Of a DNA stretch of 22,224 nt, positions 14,379 to 21,113 are shown piece by piece; the stretch's first letter is position 1, and each line of letters begins with the position of its first letter. A program made the position numbers and the translations under genes. Source of the stretch: Clostridia bacterium (GTDB lineage: Bacteria > Bacillota > Clostridia > Christensenellales > Borkfalkiaceae); NCBI GenBank assembly GCA_900767195.1, contig CAAFYG010000003.1:1-22224 (forward strand). Reading direction: 5' to 3'. The notes under the pieces were generated by a model that was given only the letters and a program-made list of their open reading frames with translations, did no database searches and was not told the DNA's origin.

Positions 14379-16877
14379 ATGACGAAAGAAAAATTTACGG
14401 TGACGGGGATGAGTTGTTCGGCGTGTTCCGCGGGCGTGGAACGCGTAACGAAGAAATTAAACGGCGTGAAAACGGCGGAAGTATCGCTGCTCGGCGAAAG
14501 TCTGACGGTGGAATACGACGAAACGCTTGTAACGCGCGAAGATGTTTTTGCGGCGGTGACGGCGCTCGGATACGGGATCGGAGAGTATCGCGAGGGGAAG
14601 GAAGAGAGACAGAAGGGGAAGGCGGAAGCTTTGAAAAAGCGGTTTATCGTTTCGATGATTCTGCTTGTGCCGCTGATGTATCTGGCGATGGGAGGAATGA
14701 TTTCGCTGCCCGAGCCGCCGGCGAAGGCGAATTATATTCTGCAATTTATTCTGGCGGGCGCAACGATGGCTGTGAACTTCCGGTTTTTCAGGAACGGGTT
14801 TTCCGCGCTCGTAAAGCGAGTGCCGAATATGGATACGCTTGTGTCGCTCGGCTCGGGCGTTTCGTTTTTGTATTCGATATATCTTGCGATAAAGATGAGC
14901 GCGCACGCGGGCGAGCATGCCGGGCATTTGTTTTTTGAGTCGGCGGCGATGATTTTAACGCTTGTGACGCTTGGAAAGTGGCTGGAAGCGGCGGCGACGG
15001 GAAAGACGGGCAAAGAAGTGGAAAAACTGCTTAGAATGATGCCCGATACGGTGACGATCGTGGAAAACGACGAGGAAAAAAACGTGCCGTTTTCTTCTTT
15101 GAAAGAAGGCGATATTCTCGCCGTGAAGCAAGGGGAGTATATTCCCGTGGACGGCGTGGTTGTGAGCGGCGGCGGGTTTGTGGATCGCGCGGCGGTGACG
15201 GGCGAAAGCGTGCCTGTGGAAGCGGAAGTCGGCGCGGCGGTGACGGGCGCGGACATCGTGAAGAGCGGATATATGCGCGTGCGGGCGGAAAAAGTGGGCA
15301 AGGATACCACGATTTCGCAGATCGTGCGCATGGTGAAGGAGGCGGGCGAAAGCAAAGCTCCCATTCAGCATACCGCCGACGTGATCGCGGGGATTTTCGT
15401 GCCGGCGGTGACGCTTATCGCCTTGGTGACGTTTCTTGCGTGGACGCTTGCGAAAGGCGACGTTTCCACGGCGGCGAATTACGCGATCAGCGTGTTGGTG
15501 ATTTCGTGTCCGTGTTCGCTGGGGCTTGCTACGCCCGTGGCGGTGATGGCGGCGACGGGAAAGGGAATGTCGCTCGGGATTTTGTTTAAAAACGCGGAGG
15601 CGTTGCAGCGGGCGGAAAAGGTGAATTGCATGCTTCTCGATAAGACGGCCACGCTTACGGAAGGGAATATGAAAGTGACGGATTTTTCGGCGGTTGCGGG
15701 CTGTTCGGCGGGGTTGGCGAACGGGGGCGCGGAAGAAAAAGAGATCTTGCAGATCGCGGCGGCGATCGAAGCGAAATCAAATCACCCGATTGCCGATTGT
15801 ATTTACGAATACGCCGTGAAAAAATCGGGCGAAGTACGACTGATAGCGGAAAATTACGAGTACGAAACGGGCAAGGGCGCGTTGGCGGAAGTGAACGGCA
15901 AAAAGTATCGGCTCGGAAACAGAAAACTTCTGACGGAAGCGGAAAACAAGCTTGCGTTCGAAGAAGAAAAACGGCTTTCGAAGCAGGGGAAAACCGCGGT
16001 GTTTCTGGCGGGCGAAAGCGGCGTGATCGCGGTGTTTGCCGTAGCGGACGCGCTGAAAGAGACAAGTAAAGAGGCGATTGCGGCTTTGAAGAAAGAGAAA
16101 ATACGCGTGGCGATGGTGACGGGCGATAACGAGCGGGTGGCACACGCGATTGCCGGAAGCGTGGGGATTTCGGACGTATTCGCCGAGGCGTTGCCGAAGG
16201 ATAAGGCGGAAGCCGTGAAACGCGTGCAGAGCGCGGGCGGTTACGTGGCGATGGTGGGAGACGGTATCAACGATTCTCCCGCATTGAAGCAGGCGGACGT
16301 GGGAATTGCCGTAGGTACGGGTACGGACGTGGCGATCGACAGCGCGGACGTGGTGCTGGCGAGCGGGGATATCCGTTCGGCGGCGGACGCGGTGCAACTC
16401 AGCCGAAAAACGGTGAAAAATATCAAAGAAAATTTGTTCTGGGCGTTTTTCTACAACGTGGTGGCGATTCCCGTGGCGGCAGGTGCGTTCGCGTTTGCGG
16501 GGCTTTCTTTAAACCCGATGATTGCGGCGGCGTGCATGAGTTTAAGCTCGCTGTTCGTGGTGGGCAACGCACTTCGGCTGACGAGATTTAAAAGCGGATT
16601 TCAAAGCGGGAACGCTGCGGAAAAATCCGTGAACGAAAATAAAAATTATGAGGTGAAAGGAAACATGAAAAAAGTATTGCATATCGAAGGCATGATGTGC
16701 GCGCATTGCGTGAAACATGTGACGGACGCTTTGAACGCGGTGGACGGCGTGAGCGTGATCGAAGTGAATCTGAAGAAAAAAACTGCCGGAATCGAGCTTG
16801 AAAAAGACGTGAAAAACGAAGAATTGACCGCGGCGATCAAAAACGCCGGGTATGAAGTGAAGAAAATCGACGATTGA
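14379..16877 (+). CDS. copA: Copper-exporting P1B-type ATPase with N- and C-terminal heavy-metal domains
   Basis: Pumps Cu(+) out of the cell at the expense of ATP. The order is HMA domain 1 (GMSCSAC, Cys13/Cys16), membrane helices MA-MB (about 88-136) and two more (about 150-205). The actuator loop with TGES (274-277) follows, then helices around CPC (377-379). The P-domain has Asp421, and further on the N-domain His-Pro (469-470), MVTGDN and VGDGINDSP. Two last helices carry YN (692-693) and MSLSS (720-724). CPC, YN and MxxSS together mark the Cu(+) subgroup. A second HMA domain, GMMCAHC (Cys774/Cys777), is at the C-terminus, an unusual place. The phosphorylation motif reads DKTAT, not DKTGT (Ala424). 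The ribosome binding site GAGGTGAG precedes the ATG. At 832 residues it is long only because of the extra domain. Confidence 0.95.
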   Translation: MTKEKFTVTGMSCSACSAGVERVTKKLNGVKTAEVSLLGESLTVEYDETLVTREDVFAAVTALGYGIGEYREGKEERQKGKAEALKKRFIVSMILLVPLMYLAMGGMISLPEPPAKANYILQFILAGATMAVNFRFFRNGFSALVKRVPNMDTLVSLGSGVSFLYSIYLAIKMSAHAGEHAGHLFFESAAMILTLVTLGKWLEAAATGKTGKEVEKLLRMMPDTVTIVENDEEKNVPFSSLKEGDILAVKQGEYIPVDGVVVSGGGFVDRAAVTGESVPVEAEVGAAVTGADIVKSGYMRVRAEKVGKDTTISQIVRMVKEAGESKAPIQHTADVIAGIFVPAVTLIALVTFLAWTLAKGDVSTAANYAISVLVISCPCSLGLATPVAVMAATGKGMSLGILFKNAEALQRAEKVNCMLLDKTATLTEGNMKVTDFSAVAGCSAGLANGGAEEKEILQIAAAIEAKSNHPIADCIYEYAVKKSGEVRLIAENYEYETGKGALAEVNGKKYRLGNRKLLTEAENKLAFEEEKRLSKQGKTAVFLAGESGVIAVFAVADALKETSKEAIAALKKEKIRVAMVTGDNERVAHAIAGSVGISDVFAEALPKDKAEAVKRVQSAGGYVAMVGDGINDSPALKQADVGIAVGTGTDVAIDSADVVLASGDIRSAADAVQLSRKTVKNIKENLFWAFFYNVVAIPVAAGAFAFAGLSLNPMIAAACMSLSSLFVVGNALRLTRFKSGFQSGNAAEKSVNENKNYEVKGNMKKVLHIEGMMCAHCVKHVTDALNAVDGVSVIEVNLKKKTAGIELEKDVKNEELTAAIKNAGYEVKKIDD
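16650..16667 (+). promoter_or_regulatory. Internal ribosome binding site and in-frame ATG before the CopZ-like domain
   Basis: Within copA, GAGGTG (16650-16655) lies 9 nt before ATG 16665, which is in frame (Met763) and opens MKKVLHIEGMMCAHC. The same GAGGTG core precedes copA, rpmF and arsR. Initiation here would give a free 70-residue CopZ-like copper chaperone ending at 16877. No stop codon separates it from the pump. Confidence 0.5.
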
Positions 16878-16914
16878 CGATTTTTTCCGACAAATTATTT
16901 CATAATCTCTCGCG

Positions 16915-16952
16915 TGATATATGTTATCATATAGCCAAACAAGCATATATCA
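16915..16952. promoter_or_regulatory. AT-rich inverted repeats upstream of arsR, candidate operator
   Basis: TGATATATG (16915-16923) and CATATATCA (16944-16952) are perfect inverted arms. Inside the left half, TATATG-TTAT-CATATA (16918-16933) is a second perfect inverted repeat. ArsR/SmtB repressors bind sites built on ATATG...CATAT, so this is a good candidate autoregulatory operator. A CATAAT (16901-16906) may be the -10 box, but no good -35 is at the right distance. Confidence 0.5.
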
Positions 16953-16968
16953 TGTGAGGTGAAAAATT

Positions 16969-17307
16969 ATGGCGGAAATGCTGCTTCTTGATAAGCGCAC
17001 GAAAAATCTCATCGAGGACTATGTACCGAAGGGCGACGTCCTCGAAGGGATCGTGTGCTTTTTTTCTGTATTTTCCGATTATACGCGGGTGAAAATTTTG
17101 TCTGCGCTGGCGATCAGCGAATTGTGCGTGACGGATATGTCGCGCTTGCTCGAAATCAATCAGACGACGGCTTCGCATCAGCTGAGATTTTTAAAAAGCG
17201 CGGGGATCGTGAAGAGCCGCAGGCTCGGCAAAATCGTATTCTATTCGCTGTGCGACGAATCGATTAACGACATTCTTTTGAAAAGCGTGGAATTTCTCGG
17301 CTGCTGA
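16969..17307 (+). CDS. ArsR/SmtB family transcriptional regulator
   Basis: A 112-residue winged-helix repressor. FSVFSDYTRVKILSAL, ELCVTDMSRLLEINQTTASHQLRFLKSAGIVKSRRLGKIVFYSL is the typical ArsR helix-turn-helix and wing. The metal ligands are not canonical. The alpha-3 motif usually reads ELCVCDL; here it is ELCVTDM, leaving only Cys53. The alpha-5 zinc site (DxH...HxxE) is absent. Other cysteines are at 30, 95 and 112, the last being the C-terminal residue. The inducer is therefore unknown. A GAGGTG ribosome binding site lies 7 nt before ATG. It lies 91 bp after copA, but its candidate operator motif does not occur at the copA promoter, so control of copA by this protein is not supported by the sequence. 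Confidence 0.9.
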   Translation: MAEMLLLDKRTKNLIEDYVPKGDVLEGIVCFFSVFSDYTRVKILSALAISELCVTDMSRLLEINQTTASHQLRFLKSAGIVKSRRLGKIVFYSLCDESINDILLKSVEFLGC

Positions 17308-17332
17308 GCGTACATATTTTTGCGGGATTTAA

Positions 17333-17353
17333 GAAATTTTGTTGCAAAATTTC
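17333..17353. promoter_or_regulatory. Perfect 9-bp inverted repeat over the uvrC -35 box
   Basis: GAAATTTTG (17333-17341) and CAAAATTTC (17345-17353) are separated by 3 bp. The repeat covers the -35 hexamer of the uvrC promoter. It has no T-run after it, so it is more likely an operator, or an arsR 3'-end hairpin, than a terminator. It does not resemble the Firmicute LexA box (GAAC...GTTC). Confidence 0.55.
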
Positions 17354-17370
17354 CGCGTTTGGTGTATAAT
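17342..17370 (+). promoter_or_regulatory. Sigma-A type promoter for uvrC
   Basis: TTGCAA (17342-17347), a 17-bp spacer and TATAAT (17365-17370). The predicted start near 17377 gives a leader of about 22 nt containing GGGAG (17378-17382). Confidence 0.8.
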
Positions 17371-17398
17371 GATATTCGGGAGAGTATAAAACGCCGAA

Positions 17399-19222
17399 AT
17401 GAACGCGATCATTGCCGAAAAACTGAAAATGCTGCCCGAAAAACCGGGCGTGTATATCATGCGCGACGAAAACGACGCGGTGATTTACGTGGGCAAGGCG
17501 CGGATTTTAAAAAACCGCGTGCGGCAGTATTTTCAGCATACGTACAAGCCCGAAAAAGTGGCGGCGATGGTGGCGAAAATCGCCGATTTTTCGTATATTA
17601 TCACGGCGACGGAAATCGACGCGCTCGCGCTTGAAAACAATCTCATCAAAAAGTACAAACCCAAATACAATATTCTTTTAAAAGACGATAAAACTTATCC
17701 GTACATCAAGGCGCACACGAACGAAAAATTTCCGCGATTTTCGATTACGCGGAAAATCACGAAGGACGGGAAATATTTCGGTCCTTTCATGGGCGGAATC
17801 CGCTGCAAAGACGTGCTGGAAATTCTTTCGCTTGTATTCAACGTGCGGGTGTGCGCGACGGCGATCGGCGAAAAACCGAAAAAACCGTGCCTTGCGGCGC
17901 ATCTGCACCGCTGCCTTGCGCCGTGCGCGCGCGTAGCGGAAGGAGAAGCTTTTAAAAAGGAATATGCGGACGCGGTGAAGCGTGCGTTGGCGTTTTTAGA
18001 CGGCGATCTCGAAGAAGCGGAAGAAATTCTGCGTGAAAAAATGCTGAAATTCGCCGAAGAGGAAGAGTTTGAGCTGGCGATGAATTACCGCGAAAAATTG
18101 CAGATGATCGGAAAGCTCAAACTCAAACGGATCACTTCGCTCAACCGATATATCGACGCGGACATTATCGCCTACAAAACCAACCGTCTGTATTCTTCGA
18201 TTTCGCTGCTTATAACGAGAAAGGGCATTATGCAGGGCGGCAGCAATTTCGCTCTCGAAGAAGCTTACGAAACGGACGGCGAAGCGATAGCGGCATTTAT
18301 TTCGCGCTACTATCAAAGCCATGAGCTTCCCGAAGAGATCGTTTCCGAGCCGGTGGACGGGCAGGAACTTCTGGAAGAATATTTTGAAAAAAACTTCGGA
18401 AAAAAGGTGAAATTCGTTACGCCGAAATCGGGCGTGAAGCGCGCGCTTTTGGATATGTCCGCAAAAAACGCCGAGGATTATCTTTTAAAATCGATCGATA
18501 AAATCAGGCACAGGGACGATATGACGACGGCGGCGTGCGAGCGACTGAAAAATCTGCTTTCGCTTTCGCATTATCCCAAGCGCATGGAATGCTATGATAT
18601 TTCGAATATCAGCGGCGTGGATAAAGTCGGCTCGATGGTGGTTTTTTCGGACGGCGAGCCGGACAAGACTTCGTATCGGCGTTTTCGCATCAGGACGGTG
18701 GAAGGCGCGAACGATTTCGCATCGTTGCAGGAGGTTTTAAAGCGCAGGCTTTTAAAGCTCGGCACGGAAGAGGAAGAACGTTTTCCGAAACCCGATTTAA
18801 TCGTGATCGACGGCGGAAAAGGACAACTTTCGGCGGTAAAAGAGATTTTCGACGAGATGAACGCGGAAGACATCGATCTTGTATCGCTTGCCAAGCGCGA
18901 AGAAGAAGTTTTCACGCTGCACAGCGAAGAAAGCGTGAAAATCGATCATCGCGATTACGCTCTGAAAATGCTGCAAAGGCTTCGCGACGAGGCGCACCGC
19001 TTTGCGATTACCTATTTTCGCACGCTGCACGATAAGCGGAATTTAAGTTCGCGTTTCGAAGAAATCGAAGGCGTGGGAAAAGAAAAGCGGAAAGCTCTTC
19101 TGGATACCTTTAAAAGCGTGGAAAACGTGGCGCAGGCGAGCGAGAAAGAGCTTGCCGCCGTGCCGGGAATCGGCAAAAAACTGGCGAAAAACATTAAAAA
19201 ATATTTCGAGGAAAATTTTTGA
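17399..19222 (+). CDS. uvrC: UvrABC excision nuclease subunit UvrC
   Basis: Makes both incisions in nucleotide excision repair. The N-terminal GIY-YIG nuclease has KPGVYIMRD (15-23), IYVGKA (29-34) and Arg40. A UVR motif (about 203-238) binds UvrB. Four cysteines (152, 164, 172, 176) have exactly the spacing of the iron-sulphur ligands reported for E. coli UvrC. The RNase H-like nuclease domain is seen in ECYDISNISG and LIVIDGGKGQLSAV. Tandem helix-hairpin-helix motifs (EEIEGVGKEKRKALL, AAVPGIGKKLAKNI) end the protein. At 607 residues the length is standard. The start is fixed by an in-frame stop four codons upstream, although GGGAG is about 16 nt away. It heads a tight plus-strand group with the HAD gene, hprK and the U32 gene. 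Confidence 0.97.
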   Translation: MNAIIAEKLKMLPEKPGVYIMRDENDAVIYVGKARILKNRVRQYFQHTYKPEKVAAMVAKIADFSYIITATEIDALALENNLIKKYKPKYNILLKDDKTYPYIKAHTNEKFPRFSITRKITKDGKYFGPFMGGIRCKDVLEILSLVFNVRVCATAIGEKPKKPCLAAHLHRCLAPCARVAEGEAFKKEYADAVKRALAFLDGDLEEAEEILREKMLKFAEEEEFELAMNYREKLQMIGKLKLKRITSLNRYIDADIIAYKTNRLYSSISLLITRKGIMQGGSNFALEEAYETDGEAIAAFISRYYQSHELPEEIVSEPVDGQELLEEYFEKNFGKKVKFVTPKSGVKRALLDMSAKNAEDYLLKSIDKIRHRDDMTTAACERLKNLLSLSHYPKRMECYDISNISGVDKVGSMVVFSDGEPDKTSYRRFRIRTVEGANDFASLQEVLKRRLLKLGTEEEERFPKPDLIVIDGGKGQLSAVKEIFDEMNAEDIDLVSLAKREEEVFTLHSEESVKIDHRDYALKMLQRLRDEAHRFAITYFRTLHDKRNLSSRFEEIEGVGKEKRKALLDTFKSVENVAQASEKELAAVPGIGKKLAKNIKKYFEENF

Positions 19223-19257
19223 TTGCGGGGCGCGGCAACCGCGCGGAGGACATACGA

Positions 19258-20091
19258 ATGAACGAAAAGCTGAATTACGAGTTGATCGCTTCCGATCTGG
19301 ACGGCACGCTTTTAAAGGACGATAAAACCGTTGATCGGGAAACGCGCGACGCCATTCATAAATACATTGCCGCAGGCGGAAAATTCTGTATCTGCACGGG
19401 GCGCATGCTGCCTTCCGTGGAAAAAATCGCCGCCGATCTCGGGATTGGCGGAATTGCGACTTCGTATGCGGGCGCGCTTGTTTCGAATCTCGATACGGGC
19501 GAAATTTTATACGAAAATTCGCTTTCGGCGGCGGACGCTGCGGAAATCGCGGAATTCGTGGAACGCGACCGGGTGCATCTGCAATTTTACACGGGCAGAA
19601 ATTACTATGTGAATTGCGACAACGAGATGCTTGCGCACTACGAAACGAGCTGCCGCGTGAAGGCGGAACGCGTTTTAAATCGTTCGATGGCGTCTTTGAT
19701 ACGCGAAAAAAACGAGAGGCTGAACAAGCTTCTGATTGTGGTGGAAGATTCAGTGCGGCACGGGCAGCTGCTTGAAAAGTATCGGGCGAAATTCGGCGAG
19801 CGGTTCTGGGTGACGAGAAGCACGCCGCGCTACATTGAAATTTTATCGAAAACGTGCAACAAAGGCACGGCTTTGAAATTTATGGCGGAGTATTATCATA
19901 TTCCGATTGAAAAGACGATTGCGGCGGGCGATCAACTGAACGACGAAGAGATGCTGAATGCGGCGGGAATCGGGTTTTGCATGGAAAACGGCAACGAAGA
20001 AATGAAGGCGCGCGTGCGCGTATTTCCTGCGGGAAACAACGATAATGCCGTGGGAAAAATTATCGAAGAATACGGGTTTTCGCGCAGGTGA
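19258..20091 (+). CDS. Cof-type HAD-IIB family hydrolase
   Basis: A cytoplasmic phosphatase of the Cof/YbjI type; the substrate cannot be inferred (sugar phosphates, FMN and others are known in the family). Motif I is ASDLDGTLL with nucleophile Asp13 and Asp15, motif II is CICTGR, motif III is Lys202 in CNKGTALKF, and motif IV is GDQLND (Asp225). The C2-type cap lies between. The ATG at 19258 is preferred, with GGAGGA 6 nt upstream. A TTG at 19219 is in frame but overlaps the end of uvrC and has no ribosome binding site. The gene is 277 residues long, lies 35 bp after uvrC, and is followed after 37 bp by hprK. Confidence 0.93.
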   Translation: MNEKLNYELIASDLDGTLLKDDKTVDRETRDAIHKYIAAGGKFCICTGRMLPSVEKIAADLGIGGIATSYAGALVSNLDTGEILYENSLSAADAAEIAEFVERDRVHLQFYTGRNYYVNCDNEMLAHYETSCRVKAERVLNRSMASLIREKNERLNKLLIVVEDSVRHGQLLEKYRAKFGERFWVTRSTPRYIEILSKTCNKGTALKFMAEYYHIPIEKTIAAGDQLNDEEMLNAAGIGFCMENGNEEMKARVRVFPAGNNDNAVGKIIEEYGFSRR

Positions 20092-20128
20092 TGGCGCGGC
20101 AGTAAAGAAAAAAAAGGACGAAAAACAA

Positions 20129-21049
20129 ATGACACAACACGTAACGGAAAGTATGAAACTTGATAAATTCGCAGCCGATCTGCATCTTGAAATCGTGTAC
20201 GCAGGCAGGGGAACGGTGACTCTTTCGAGCATGAGCGTGGAACGCCCGGGGCTTGCGCTTGCCGGATTTTTCGATTATTTTGATCCTAATCGCGTGGAAG
20301 TACTCGGGTTTGCCGAGCATGAATATCTGCGCTCGTTTCCGGAAGAGATCCGCCGCAAAAAAATCGCGGATCTGCTGGCACAGGGAGATATTCCGTGCAT
20401 TATCGTCAGCCGCGATCTGCCTGTTTTACAGGAGCTTGCCGAGGAGGCGCGGAGTGCGAAATGTCCGATTTTCAGAAGTCCGAAACCGACGACGGATCTT
20501 ATGAGCGATTTATATATTCATTTAAACCGCGTGCTTGCGCCCTCGACGACGAGTCACGGCGTGCTGATGGAAGTTTTCGGCGTGGGAGTACTGCTCACGG
20601 GCAAAAGCGGCGTGGGAAAAAGCGAAACCGCGATGGAGCTTATCAAGCGCGGACACCGCCTGATTGCAGACGACAGCGTGCTGATTCGTGAAATTACGAA
20701 CGAGCTTTACGGCGCTGCGCCCGATATGATACGCTATTTTATGGAATTGCGCGGCATCGGAATTATCAACGTGAAAAGCATGTACGGCTCGGGCTCGGTG
20801 CTGGACGAGAAGAAAATCGACATGGAAATTCAGATGGAACGCTGGCAGGAAGGCAAGGAATACGATCGCGTGGGCGACGAGGGGCTGACGGAAGAAATTC
20901 TCGGCGTGAAAATTCCGAAAATCGTGATTCCCGTTTCGCCCGGGAGAAATCTTGCCATTATCATCGAAGTGGCGGCGAGAAACTTCCGCTTGAAGAGTAT
21001 GGGATACGACGCGGCGGAAGAGTTGATTGCAAGAAGTATAGGGCGGTGA
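20129..21049 (+). CDS. hprK: HPr kinase/phosphorylase
   Basis: Phosphorylates and dephosphorylates Ser46 of HPr, the switch for carbon catabolite control in Firmicutes. Walker A is GKSGVGKS (158-165). His143 in TSHGVLMEVFG, Asp181/Asp182 in LIADDSV and Glu207 in MELRGIGIINV (the HprK signature) are in the expected order. The C-terminal signature reads PVSPGRNLAIIIEVAARNFRLKSMG; the usual form begins PVRPGRN, so one Arg is Ser270. Within the open frame the ATG at 20129 is chosen because AAAGGA precedes it and the 28 upstream residues match nothing in the family; this gives the normal 306 residues. The gene lies in the uvrC-HAD-hprK-U32 run. No HPr or CcpA gene is in the window. Confidence 0.95.
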   Translation: MTQHVTESMKLDKFAADLHLEIVYAGRGTVTLSSMSVERPGLALAGFFDYFDPNRVEVLGFAEHEYLRSFPEEIRRKKIADLLAQGDIPCIIVSRDLPVLQELAEEARSAKCPIFRSPKPTTDLMSDLYIHLNRVLAPSTTSHGVLMEVFGVGVLLTGKSGVGKSETAMELIKRGHRLIADDSVLIREITNELYGAAPDMIRYFMELRGIGIINVKSMYGSGSVLDEKKIDMEIQMERWQEGKEYDRVGDEGLTEEILGVKIPKIVIPVSPGRNLAIIIEVAARNFRLKSMGYDAAEELIARSIGR

Positions 21050-21113
21050 AGACAGCATTTCGGCGCACGCATCGTTACGGGTGCGGCGCGGAAACGGAGG
21101 AAGGGACGTGCGG

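Noticed and set aside
14366..14938. 190-codon plus-strand frame overlapping the start of copA
   Set aside because: The copA frame has the HMA and ATPase motifs and a GAGGTGAG site; this is its out-of-frame shadow, Arg/Gly-rich without motifs.
16861..16886. Hairpin and T-run overlapping the copA stop codon as a terminator
   Set aside because: The 7-9 bp stem is almost all A-T and the Ts are part of the stem, leaving no free T-run; read-through into arsR is as likely.
19219..19257. TTG start for the HAD hydrolase overlapping the uvrC stop
   Set aside because: No ribosome binding site; ATG 19258 has GGAGGA at good spacing and gives the normal family start.
20045..20128. N-terminal extension of the hprK frame into the HAD gene
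   Set aside because: It overlaps the HAD coding sequence by 47 bp and adds 28 residues not found in HprK; ATG 20129 has AAAGGA upstream.
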